Source: Aegilops tauschii subsp. strangulata
Taxonomy: Eukaryota > Streptophyta > Magnoliopsida > Poales > Poaceae
Direction of reading: 5' to 3'
NCBI RefSeq assembly: GCF_002575655.3
Contig: NC_053036.3
Span: 643,086,736-643,150,735 of the forward strand
DNA length: 64,000 nt
In this document: one piece after another, positions 22,632 through 33,119 of the stretch
How positions within the stretch are numbered: the stretch's first letter is position 1
How the letters are laid out: each line of letters starts with the position of its first letter
Program-made: the position numbers and the translations under genes
The notes under the pieces: generated by a model
The model's database searches: none
Told to the model about the DNA's origin: nothing
What the model saw: only the letters and a program-made list of their open reading frames with translations

Positions 22632-23140
22632 CACTAGTAGAAAACGGGCCATTAGTCCCGGTTCTAGAGGACCTTTAGTCCCGGTTCTGGAACCGGGACT
22701 AAAGGGTCGAGACTAAAGCCCAAACAGCTCCACGTGGCCGCTGTGTGGAGCTCCACCTTTAGTCCCGGTTGGTAACACCAACCGCGGTTACCAACCGGGA
22801 CTAAAGGACTTCTTTTTGAAAAAAAAATTTGAAAAAAATTTGATTTTTTTTCAATTTTTTTATTTTCAAATTTCTGAATTATTTGACAATTTAATCTCTA
22901 ATCACTGCTCAATTATGAACCACCCATTCCAAATCGTCTAACTTCCCGGCCGGTCACCCATCCTTTCACTACTCCAGCCTGAGCACGCTTAACTTTCGAG
23001 TTCCATTCCCCCTAGTTTCCAAGTCTGGACTAGTTGTTCTCCTAACAATACTAAGCTGTCAATTCTATTAACCCTTAGAAGTTGAACTTGAACATTAAGC
23101 ACCGTTTGAGTTTGAAACTATTATTCTATTATTCTAGAAA
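22632..23140. mobile_element. CACTA-2: terminal and subterminal region of another CACTA element
   Basis: CACTAGTAGAAAACGGGCC at 22632 has the form of an En/Spm terminal repeat. It is followed by repeated TTTAGTCCCGGTT and AACCGGGACTAAA words, typical subterminal inverted repeats. It begins within the end of the CACTA-1 TNP2 reading frame. I cannot find a matching right terminus, so the right boundary is a guess. The last 300 bases are AT-rich with no gene. Confidence 0.65.
22756..22807. other. Perfect 21-bp stem hairpin in the CACTA-2 tip
   Basis: CCTTTAGTCCCGGTTGGTAAC (22756-22776) pairs fully with 22787-22807 across a 10-base loop. Such subterminal inversions bind transposase in En/Spm elements and can also yield small RNAs. 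Confidence 0.75.
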
Positions 23141-23445
23141 ACAATAATTATTTAGTAACACTAATATTTCTTGAATAAGTAGTTTGACCATAGTTTGACC
23201 AAATTTGACCATAGTTTGACCACAGTTTGATCAAAAGTAAAAAAACAAAAGTAATTATTTATTAACACTAATATTTCAAGTAGTTTGACCATAGTTTGAC
23301 CCCAGTTTGACCAGATTTGACCATAATTTGACCATAGTTTGACCAGATTTGACCATAATTTGACCACAGTTTGATCAAAAGTCATAAAAACTAAAAATAA
23401 TTATTTATTAACACTAATATTTCTTGAGTAGTTTGACCACAGTTT
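23140..23445. repeat. Tandem TTTGACC repeats, three larger units
   Basis: The word TTTGACC(A/C) occurs about sixteen times. A larger unit that begins AATTATTTATTAACACTAAT and then runs into TAGTTTGACC starts near 23143, 23252 and 23395, so the block looks like two to three unequal duplications of roughly 110-140 bp. No coding content. Confidence 0.8.
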
Positions 23446-23469
23446 GATCTGCCACAATATATTTTCGGA

Positions 23470-24530
23470 AACACTAAAGCCCACACGTGATGACGTTTGC
23501 ATCTTGCCCACAAACGTGGATCCACGTCCGTTTGTGGTTGCACGAATCTTGGCATGTTTGTGGTGCCACGTAGTACTGGGCTGGTGTGTGGGCATTCATC
23601 CGGTCGCCCACACGTCCGTTTTCACCACACGAAGGGACCGGTGTGTGGGTGTTTAGCAGTTCGCCCACACGTCAGTTTTCACTCACGCACATGGGCTGGG
23701 GTGTGGGCATTTATCAGCTCGCCCACACGCCCGTCTCCTCTCCCACACCCAAAGCTGCCAGTTGCCATGTGTTTTTCAGGGTACATGGCAACTGCCCTAG
23801 TGTGCTTGTAAGCAGATGGCAACTCTCTCTTTTACCTGAACATGTCAGTTGCCATGTGTTTTGCAGGATACATGGCAACTGCCCTAGTGTGCTTGTAAGT
23901 AGATGGCAACTCTCTCTTTACCCGAACATGTTATTTTGCCACGTCTCTTTGTAGCGCTACACGGCAACTGCCTAGTGTTAGTAGCTGGCACTCCTAAAGT
24001 TTTCAAATCATGGCAACTGTAGTAAACCAGACCATACATGGCAACTGCCTAGTGTTAGTAGGTGGCAACCCCTAAAGTTTTCAAATCATGACAACTATAG
24101 TAAACCAAACCATACATGGCAACAGCTGCAGTTGTCCAAAAATGGCATCTGACACTTGACCTGAGATGGCAACTGCATTTGAGCAACCATGGCAACTGTA
24201 GTTGTCCGACATGGCAACTGTAGTTCAGCGACATGGCAACTGCAGTTAAACGAACATGTAAGCGGGTCCGGACCATGGCAACTGCGGGACGCGTGGTGAC
24301 TGTCACGCGGGGCGTGCGGGACCATGAGTTAGGAGGCCTGTTGTACGGGCGTGTGAGTGTTATCTATTTTGCCCACACGTAGGCGTGTGAAAGGGACCGC
24401 GAGGAAAAAAAGAGACGTGTGGGCATTACTTGTTTTGCCCACACATAGGCGTGTGGGCTGATCCTCTTAGACACCACACAAAACGTGTGGGCAGACCCCT
24501 TAATGTCCACACGTGTGGGCGTTATCGGCA
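23470..24530. repeat. Unclassified repeat with CCCACACG and ATGGCAACTG words
   Basis: The outer parts (23475-23745 and 24340-24530) are rich in GCCCACACG/CGTGTGGGC pairs in opposite orientation. The middle (23750-24300) repeats ATGGCAACTG about fifteen times. Two internal duplications are clear, one with period about 89 (23760-23933) and one about 77 (23964-24118). The opposed flanks suggest a DNA element with long inverted ends, but I could not define exact termini or target duplication. No transposase frame. Confidence 0.6.
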
Positions 24531-24589
24531 TCCTATATTTTTTAGAACTTCGGCAACTTTATGTAATTGATAATCATGTCTCTTACAAT

Positions 24590-25280
24590 AAGAGGACTCA
24601 GGAAATCAGGAGGTTCTGCAGCAATATCTTTATTGCAAAAATTCTGCAACATGAACTCTGTTGCAAACGTCCAAACGCAACATCATCCTTGTTGCAAAGG
24701 TGGTAGTTGAATCTTACGATCATCTCACTTTGTATCTAATGGCTCACGTGGCGGCGGATCTTTGCAATAGATCCGCCGGCCGATGCGTAGCGTTGCCCAA
24801 CTTTAATACAAAGTTATACGAAAGTTAAGACATTTATTTTGGGGAAAAGCACATCATCCGGTGGATCGCAGTGGCCGCGTCCGCCACCTCCCCTGCATGA
24901 CACGCGTCCAAGTGAAGGCTATCATGCCGTCCTTTGTTGAACACGCTTCCGAAACAGAGGCTATGTTTCAGAAACATATGCGATGTTGCAATGGTCTACG
25001 ATGGGTCTAGTTTTGCAACAAAATCTCTGTTGTGGAAATTTTCGGCAACAAAACCTCAGCTACAAAAAGAGTTGCAACAAAACCCTAGCTGCAATTTTCT
25101 TTTTGCAACAAAACAGCCATTGCAAAAAAAATTTGCAACAAGACCTATGCTGCAGAAATAATTCTGCAACAAGATCCGTGTTGCAGTTCTGGAGGCGCCC
25201 TCGGCTCGCTTGCGGCAAATCCGACGGTTCGTGACCTGGCTGATCTTTTAAAAATATGAGCCGGCGGACGCGTAGCATGC
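24590..25280. repeat. Unclassified repeat with TTGCAACA words, two related copies
   Basis: TTGCAACA or close variants recur at 24630-24700 and densely at 25010-25190. Both parts end in a similar tail (GCCGGCCGATGCGTAGC near 24776 and GCCGGCGGACGCGTAGC near 25260), so two related units lie head to tail. No coding content; the frames here come from the repeat. Confidence 0.55.
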
Positions 25281-25929
25281 CCCTTTATTTTAAGGCGAAG
25301 AAAATATTATATATAGGACATGTACGTACCTTTATTTTGAAACTACTAACTGTTTTGCCTGACGGGCACGGGAACGGAAGCCGACAGCGGCGGCGCGTCA
25401 GCCTCGGCGCCGGGGGAAGAGAGCCAGGACCCCATCGTCGTTCGTCGTCCTCAATCGTCAATCAATCTCCCAACTGTAAGCCCAATCTCTATAGGATCAA
25501 GTTGATGATTGTAAGGATTATGTGATTGAGTAATATAAGTTTTCATCCGCAAAAAAATGAGTTGATGATCTATATAGGCCGGATCGAATCGCTAGGTATC
25601 CTCCTACTCCGATGTAAACTTTTTCGCAGCTGAATCGCGCTAGCGTGCCGGGTGGGCTGGCCCAGTACGAGTCTTCCCCTCAAAAAAAAACATACGCACG
25701 TGTCTCCAATTGGGCGTTATGTAGGATTCATAATCCGTGTAGGCCAGCTCCCTCCTCGTCCTTACCCAACGAGAACCAGATCCATCCAAGAAACATATTT
25801 TAGTTTCCCACAATTTGTGTGTATAAATTCGGTCGATTGGGTTGCAGCTGCGTGACACGACGACCCGATAGACAAAAGTAGGCAGACATAAGAGCATATA
25901 CGTACACGATCGACGATCGTTATAGCTAG

Positions 25930-26979
25930 GAAGGAGAGGATCGATCGATCCATTGGGATGGGACAATCGCCGTTCCAAAGGATGTTGTAGCTCGGCTTCA
26001 ACGACTCATGGACGAAGCACATGCAGTCCCCAACCCGCGCACACAAGAGTACGTAGTACTCCTACTACTCCTTCCTTGCTCATCAGCCATCATCACTCCA
26101 TGCACTGAATATAGTATATATTTTCATGTTTGATTGATGACAAAGAAAAAATGTGCATGTTTGGAACTTGGAAGAGCTTCATTTATTCTTAATAATGTCT
26201 AAAAGTTTGCTTTGCTTACTTGTGTTGGATGACAGAGAGCTCGACGCCCGCTTCATTTGTAAGCTTGCCGACCACGCCCTCCAACATTACAATTTCAACC
26301 ACAAGGTACGTACGTGCGCACCAACTGCTAATTCAAAAGCAACTAGTAGTATTCTCTTAACCTGCAATTCTTAATTTCCTCTTGCATGAGTGCATGGGCA
26401 TCAATGAAGCACCTACTAGTTTCGTTATCCTTTTTGAGATCGATCGATATTGTGCATGCAGGGTGCCGAGTTCCAGTGTCCTCATCTGCCCATCACGAAG
26501 ATGAAAGCCGACTGCGTTGTTTTTAGGAAAGATCTATGGTACCACCTCAACTTCTCGGCTCGCCGGAGGGACGACCACGACGAGGAGCAGAGCTTCTTTG
26601 CCGAACTGCGCTATGACCAATGTTCCGACGACTTGATCGTCCATATATGCACCATCTTAGGTATGTGTATATGCATATCCCGACAGCCTAAGGTTGAAAC
26701 GCTTTGGCTCCTACCTAATTCTCTCTTTCTCTCTCTACAGAAGAAAAGCGGGTATGTCGCTTCAGAAGCAGTTGTGCATTCTGTCCGGACGAATCCAAGA
26801 TTTTTCATCCAAGCAATGCAGAAATTGGCTGCGGAAAGGAGGGGCATGAAATGGAATTTTTTCATGAGAGGCGTCGAATCAACGGACATACGAATGAGTT
26901 CTTCAGCAAGAGCGATATGCTGAGCATACCCTTCTTGCAAGGAGGACGCCTACCTCGATATAGACACAGTCTACAATGA
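25930..26979 (+). CDS. DUF3615-like plant protein, four exons, 5' end uncertain
   Basis: Four exons with GT..AG introns join in frame: 25930-26048, 26236-26305, 26462-26660 and 26741-26979, together 627 nt (208 codons plus TGA). The product includes KDVVARLQRLMDEAHAV, ELDARFICKLADHALQHYNF, LWYHLNFSARRR, FFAELRYDQ, and a last exon with CRFRSSCAFCPD...HPS and GKEGHEMEFF. This layout resembles the grass proteins of unknown function carrying DUF3615, as I recall them; function unknown. Exon 1 opens after a stop at 25927 and has no early Met, so an upstream exon is missing or lies elsewhere. A possible 5' exon with a GTAAGC donor ends near 25478. No internal stop is seen. It could be a real gene or a gene fragment carried among transposons. 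Confidence 0.6.
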
Positions 26980-27652
26980 TTTATGCTTTTCACACAATTA
27001 TCATTTGTTGGAATTTATGGACTTAAACCCATATAAAACAACAACTTCTAAAAAGTCTCAAAGGCCCATGTACCAAATGAGTAAAGGAGAGTTGAGACCA
27101 ATATAAAAGTGTGTGCTCGCACTCACCTTTGTATGTATAATGTCTACCTTTGTCATATGTATCAAATAAAAAATATTGCTAGCACTATTCATATGATATT
27201 GATTGAGTTAATTGCTAGTTTTTTCAACATGGCATTTTTTGTTTAATTTCCTGGATCACTATATAGAAATAACGTACTCTATGTGTTTTGACAAAAAGAG
27301 CACCATATGGTAATTGGCAAATGTCTACTTTTAGGCTTGTCAATCTTATCTTTCCTTCAATGCATCGTGACACGATTTTTTGTGTCTTTTGACGAGAAAA
27401 ATTGACCTCCAAAACTAGATCCATGAGTAAATAACTTGAGGAAACTGTAGCGGAGAGAAGTCTGGTATTACTGAAATGGTACTTGTGGAACATATAGACG
27501 ACTGGCTTGGAAGCCATTTGTTTCGTCTCTACATACTTCTTTGAAATATTTGTGAAATAATATGTATTTTGAGTGAATCCATTGCGACATGTGCCGATAT
27601 TAGTTATTGCCCCAAACTCCCATTCTAGGTTTCTTTGTGAACATGGTGACAG
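26980..27652. other. Downstream flank of the DUF3615-like gene, nothing assigned
   Basis: AT-rich sequence with no frame longer than about 100 residues and no repeat I recognise. It may include the 3' untranslated region of the gene; AATAAA-like words occur near 27165 (CAAATAAAAAATA). Confidence 0.4.
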
Positions 27653-28128
27653 TGTCCTGGGTTAGGGCGTACTCCCCACGTTGGCATATCAATAACGGGT
27701 CGGACCGAGGATCCACCGACAACTGAAGAATGTGTCACGTTTGCCATGGACCTCGGTGTACTCAAGATAGGATCTTCCGAAGACTTGGCGCACACTTCAA
27801 GGCATATTCAAATATTCAACATGTTTATCTCGAGATGGAACCGGCCATGTAGCCCTAGGTACCCGCCCCCCCTCCCTGCCCCTATATAAGCCGAGGGGTC
27901 TAGTCCATAGAGGAAAGGGCTTTAGATCCATTCATTTGATCTCGAGGTACATCACATGTACTTTGTACCCCATCCACAAAATATAAACAAGAGTAGGAGT
28001 AGGGTATTACCTCTTTGGGAGGGCCCGAACCTGTGTAAACACCATGTCCCTCTTCTTCCTGTTACCATCTAGCCTACACCATCAGCTCAGGACCCCCTAC
28101 CCGAGATTTGCCAGATTTAGCTCCGACA
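27653..28128 (+). repeat. Gypsy-type LTR (476 bp)
   Basis: The sequence starts TGTCCTGGGTTAGG and ends CTCCGACA, so the ends are short inverted TGTC/GACA. It has a TATATAAG box near 27891 in CCCTATATAAGCCGAG, fitting plus orientation. The LTR resembles short gypsy LTRs of the Triticeae. No second LTR is visible in the window. Confidence 0.75.
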
Positions 28129-28745
28129 TTGATGACCCATACATGTTCCACTGTGTGGTCACAAAATCTTGATGGCTCATCTTCGGATCGACGACATCAT
28201 TGGTTGTGGGAAGACTTTCTTCCCGGACAGCTTTTTGCCTTCGGCAGCATCGTGCTTCACGCCAACTCAGCTGGCCACCTCGACCACGTTAAGAATTTCG
28301 CCCCAGGCCAGTCCATCAGGTTTGGGAATCTGGAGTATGCCGCGGACTCCCCTGGCGAACTTGCCTTTTCAGGTTGGGTGTCAGTCCAGTCCTAAGATCT
28401 CGTCGACGCCATCGTCCTAGCACCAGATTCAATCTTGGAGCAGGAACTTGGAACCGTTAACACCTCGGATCTAGCCTTGAACTCGGATGCCAACACTACC
28501 CCGACGAATCGGGTGTCGGATCTGACCACCGAAGCCCCCCAGGACACATCAGAAAACACCTCGGGAAAACTTCTGAGCCCAGCCTACTGTCAAGAGATGA
28601 GAGAGGCCGATACACGCTTATGACCGGAGATGTTAGATCGAATTCAGAACCTTGCAGTCTTAGACAATCAACCCTCAATCTACGATCGGATCTCTAAGAA
28701 ACCCGGAGTGGTCGGAATTTTCAACCCACCCCCAAACTCTAGTTT
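28129..28745 (+). pseudogene. Leader and gag start of a gypsy element, truncated
   Basis: Directly after the LTR, short frames on the plus strand read like the acidic N-terminal gag region of Tat-type gypsy elements, for example the segment with MLDRIQNLAVLDNQPS near 28630. Stops interrupt it (TGA at 28621) and it ends without protease or polymerase. Only a fragment of the element remains. Confidence 0.5.
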
Positions 28746-29577
28746 CTTTTTGTGTCTTTTCCATTGTGTAATTCGGTTTTGTCTGGTTTTACTTAATTAG
28801 GTGGGAGATCCTCTTCTCCTTATATGAAATGACAGAGCTCCTGCCCTTGCCTTGACAAGTTGCTCAGAAAAATCTCGACCGATAGCAGACCATGTTCTAT
28901 CGAATGAAATATATGCATCATCTCAAGCTACATCAGCCAACCAAGCATGCGGATATGTAAGGGCTTTCTTTGCCTTCTGCTGGACTGACTCTTTTGATGG
29001 GTTGGGTCAACATGTGTCCAAATTTCCCCATTTTCTTCGGTTTGATGCCCAAATAACCATGATCCATATTTTTTTATTTCATTTACAGAGGATAATAAAA
29101 GAATAAGAATAGTACTTACATTCCAGAACCCAAGAACAGTCTCCCCTCAAAAAAAAAGAACCCAAGAACAGTCTTGGAACATGTACATGAAGTGCAAGAA
29201 ACAAACAATTTCATGGTCATACAACTATCTGTACAATTTTTCCCAACCCCCTCGTAAACGAGAAAGTGAACAAAGTGATAAAACCATTAATGGAATGGAT
29301 CGTCCATGCATCCTATAGATACGTCCGTGAGTGCTTTCATGACCAATTTTGCTAAAATAGAATACTCGATGGTCGCCCGGCTGGGTTTGAGGCCAGGTAT
29401 TTCAGAGGAGCTTGTAAACTAGTAGCTTGTAATATCCCACGTTGAGTGATATAAGTTGCAAAAATAAATAAAGGAGACAGTACATAGCTATATCCAAATG
29501 TAGCTCGGGAAGCCAAGTAAAGAGTTGAATTTTTCCATCCTAGCTAAAGGTTTTGTTTTGTTCAGTGTGTCTACGCA
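28746..29577. other. Intergenic stretch, nothing assigned
   Basis: No coding frame with recognisable content. It contains a simple A-run at 29148-29157 and a short duplication (GAACCCAAGAACAGTCT at 29126 and again at 29159). Confidence 0.4.
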
Positions 29578-29589
29578 TCAAAGCCCTGC

Positions 29590-29740
29590 CAAGCATCTCT
29601 CTCTCCCTGAAGGATTTTTTTTTGTGCCTCTTCTTTCCACATGTAAACTCGTGCAGCTTGGGTGGAAAATCTGAAATTTATCCGGGCAAAACGCACAACT
29701 GCTTTTGAAACGACAGAGCGGCTTTTCTATTGAACACAAA
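29590..29740 (-). pseudogene. Exon fragment of a second DUF3615-like gene
   Basis: On the minus strand the reading is EKPLCRFKSSCAFCPDKFQI followed by FHPS, clearly related to the last exon of the gene at 26741-26979 (EKRVCRFRSSCAFCPDESKI then FHPS). The bases just upstream still look like an intron end (TTCAATAG before AAAAGCC), so this is a DNA-level copy, not a processed one. Similarity stops after HPS and the remainder is unrelated sequence. Confidence 0.7.
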
Positions 29741-29767
29741 AAATATAGAAAAGTAGTGAGCATGCAT

Positions 29768-29910
29768 GCGCGCAGCCAGAACCCCATCGCCGTTCATCGT
29801 CCTCGATCGTCAATCAATCTCCCAACTTTTGTAAGGCTCTAGCTTGTGTATGTCGGTGGATCGTGTGAGGCGCCGCACGGTCAGGCCAATCTCTCTATAG
29901 GATCAAGTAA
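29768..29910 (+). pseudogene. Copy of the putative 5' exon region near 25415-25500
   Basis: The words ACCCCATCG, TTCATCGTCCTCGATCGTC, AATCAATCTCCCAACT and CTATAGGATCAAGT repeat the order found at 25427-25502 on the plus strand, interrupted by about 50 extra bases after the CAACT. It lies head to head with the minus-strand exon fragment at 29590-29740. Confidence 0.6.
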
Positions 29911-30183
29911 TCTATCTACTCCGTGTGTTGGGAGGCTTCTCCTGAACTGGGGAAGCAAACAAGCGGCCAGCGCTGGTGGGTGCTCCTTCGTTCAAGTTTT
30001 TTTCCCTTCTTTTTTTAGGCTTGCTCCTTCCCCTTTTTTTTTTTGAGGCTTGCTCCTTGCCATTTTCTTTGAGTAACTGGCTTCCTCCTTCCTCGAGTAG
30101 AAGGGTGGTGCAGGTTGGCGAGGGACCTCCTTTTGCCATTTTGGGCCGGGACGCCCACTGTATTTTTTTTGTTTCAGTTTTTT

Positions 30184-30850
30184 CTTCATAAAATAATTCG
30201 GGATTTCAAAAAATTCCAAAAATATAAGTAAATTTAGAAAAGTTGTTAAAGAAATCTAAAATTCTTCGTGCATTGAAAAAATGTTAGTGATTTTGCAAAT
30301 ATGTTCACATATTCAGCAAAATGTCATGATTTTTGGATTTACTTCTCGCGAAATAAAAAAATGTTCATGAATTTGCAAAAATGTTCCATATTCTAAAAAA
30401 CGATCACAAATTGAGAAACAATGTTCAAGAATATTTAAAACTGTTAAAAAAAATAGAAAATATTCATGAATTACAAAAGGTTCATCGATTCAAAACATGT
30501 TCACTGATTTTAAAAAAATTCTTGCATTTCAAAAACTGTTCATCAAAACAAAAAATTGTTTTGTGAATTTCATAAATTGTTTCCAATTTTTAAAAAATAA
30601 TTTCCGATTCAAAAAATGTTGACGTTTTAAACACAGATCACAAATTTGTAAAATTTGTTCATGAATTTCAAATCCACAAACTGAAAAGATGTCTGCAAAA
30701 AATAAAAATAAGGAGAAAAATAAGAAAAGAAATAAAAAGGAAATGGAACAATAAAAATGGAAAAGAAATGTAAAATAAAAATGAAAGGAAAAAATAAAAA
30801 AAGGAAGGAAAAAACGATGGGAAATAAACACTAAAATGGGCCGGCCCAAA
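30184..30850. repeat. AT-rich degenerate repeat ending at GGGCCGGCCC
   Basis: Variants of TTCATGAATTT and AAAAATGTTC alternate with spacing near 25-30 bases from 30290 to 30670. An A-rich, G-spaced tract (30690-30830) then ends in GGGCCGGCCC at 30838-30847. I remember similar arrays in Triticeae non-coding repeats but cannot name a family. No coding content. Confidence 0.55.
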
Positions 30851-31624
30851 CTTCAAACACAAAAATGAAATGGATAATATTTGTATGATATGGATGCTTC
30901 AATTTATTTATGTTAAATTTCTATTTTATAAATTGCTACGGATGCATAAGTTTGAGAGGATATGTGTGAATACTATCGAAGATGAGAGGATATACTAGAA
31001 ATGTGTAAGAACTCAATTATGGAACGAGGACGACTAGTGAAAATACCTCAGCTTCTTGTTGCTCTAGAATTCAAGTTCAATTTCACGGAGAATGACGTAC
31101 CATGATACTTTATGTTTTGCCGAGCCTTGTTGTGGTCTCTGGTTTGATAGTTGTACTTGCTAAAAATCGACTCCAAGCAACATCCTAATCTTGATATTTT
31201 CCCTTTTCGGAGGCGAATTGGGATAAACAGGCATAAGAGAAAAGTTCTATCAAGCGGGCAAATCCATAGATTGGAAGGTGTAGGTCAGTCGCCAGTGTAA
31301 ATAAAGAGAAATCATAGAGCATAGCTCATTTGCAATGCCACTGTCCAAACCGACCACATGATTTAGACCACGGCCTTTTCACACAAAACCTCCGATATAT
31401 CATAAAAAAGGGTTTTACAGTATGGGAATTTGTCTGAATAGTCCCTCCAATTTGAAGTGATCAAGTTGCCATTGGTACTAACATCCTCTAGGACCGCTGG
31501 AAATGCAAGAGCCAAGATAGTGCAACCACTGCATAGGACAACTGCTGGAGGCCATTCAAGCATACTAGCTTCCTATTAGAGAACTATAGGAGCTTTGTCT
31601 GGCCATGAATGGATGCATCTGCTG
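30851..31624. other. Unassigned stretch
   Basis: No recognised repeat or gene. A minus-strand frame of 66 residues at 31363-31563 has no motif I know. Confidence 0.35.
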
Positions 31625-31629
31625 AGAAG

Positions 31630-32975
31630 ATATGGTGAATATGGGTTGTTTATGCTAGCAACGAGAGGGGAGGAGTGCATCTACATACCCTTGTAGATCG
31701 CGAGCGGAAGCGTTCAAGAGAACGTGGTTGATGGAGTCGTACTCGTCGTGATCCAAATCACCGATGATCCTAGCGCCTAACGGACGGCACCTCCGCGTTC
31801 AACACACGTACGGAGCGGGGACGTCTCCTCCTTCTTGATCCAGCAAGGGGGGAGGAGAAGTTGATGGAGATCCAGCAGCACGACGGCGTGGTGTGGGTCC
31901 CCCATGCAGGTGGGCCCCACTTCGGAACCTTCTAGAACCTTCCCGGTACAATACCGAAAAATCCCGAACATTTTCCGGTGGCCAAAATAGGACTTCCCAT
32001 ATATAAATCTTTACCTCCGGACCATTCCGGAACTCCTCGTGACGTCCGGGATCTCATCCGGGACTACGAACAACTTTCGGTTAACCGCATACTAATATCT
32101 CTACAACTCTAGCGTCACCGAACCTTAAGTGTGTAGACCCTACGGGTTCGGGAGACATGCAGACATGACCGAGCGACTCTCCGGTCAAAAACCAACAGCG
32201 GGATCTGGATACCCATGTTGGCTCCCACATGTTCCACGATGATCTCATCGGATGAACCACGATGTCGAGGATTCAATCAATCCCGTATACAATTCCCTTT
32301 GTCAATCGGTACGTTACTTGCCCGAGATTCGATCGTCGGTATCCCAATACCTTGTTCAATCTCGTTACCGGCAAGTCACTTTACTCGTACCGTAACGCAT
32401 GATCCCGTGGCTAACTCCTTAGTCACATTGAGCTCATTATGATGATGCATTACCGAGTGGGCCCAGAGATACCTCTCCGTCATACGGAGTGACAAATCCC
32501 AGTCTCGATTCGTGCCAACCCAACAGACACTTTCGGAGATACCTGTAGTGCACCTTTATAGCCACCCAGTTACGTTGTGACGTTTGGTACACCCAAAGCA
32601 TTCCTACAGTATCCGGGAGTTGCACAATCTCATGGTCTAAGGAAATGATACTTGACATTAGAAAAGCTCTAGCAAACGAACTACACGATCTTGTGCTATG
32701 CTTAGGATTGGGTCTTGTCCATCACATCATTCTCCTAACGATGTGATCCCGTTATCAATGACATCCAATGTCCATGGTCAGGAAACCATAACCATCTATT
32801 GATCAACGAGCTAGTCAACTAGAGGCTTACTAGGGACATGTTGTGGTCTATGTATTCACACATGTATTACGGTTTCCAGTTAATACAATTATAGCATGAA
32901 GAACAGACAATTATCATGAACAAGGAAATACAATAATAACCATTTTATTATTGCCTCTAGGGCATATTTCCAACA
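31630..32975 (-). repeat. 3' LTR of the second copia element, truncated at its end
   Basis: The right end ...ATATTTCCAACA (minus strand TGTTGGAAATATGCCC) is intact and abuts the polypurine region. Leftward it matches 5590-7277 until about 31640 (GCAACGAGAGGGGA), where similarity fades just short of the expected CCCCAACA terminus. Confidence 0.85.
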
Positions 32976-32989
32976 GTCTCCCAATTGCA

Positions 32990-33118
32990 CTAGAGTCAAT
33001 AATCTAGTTCACATCACCATGTGATTAACACTCAAAGTTCACATCGCCATGTGACTATTACCCAAGAGTTTACTAGAGTCAATAATCAAGTTCACATCAC
33101 CATGTGATTAACACTCAA
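32990..33118 (-). repeat. Short tandem duplication next to the polypurine tract
   Basis: ACTAGAGTCAATAATC followed by AGTTCACATCACCATGTGAT occurs at about 32990-33036 and again at 33074-33118. The copy between differs slightly (ATCGCCATGTGAC). It lies in the 3' untranslated part of the copia element. Confidence 0.75.
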
Positions 33119-33119
33119 T

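Noticed and set aside
23803..23812. CTAGTGTGC as the right end of CACTA-2
   Set aside because: Lacks the expected inverse of AGAAAACGGGCC next to it; the match is part of the ATGGCAACTG repeat.
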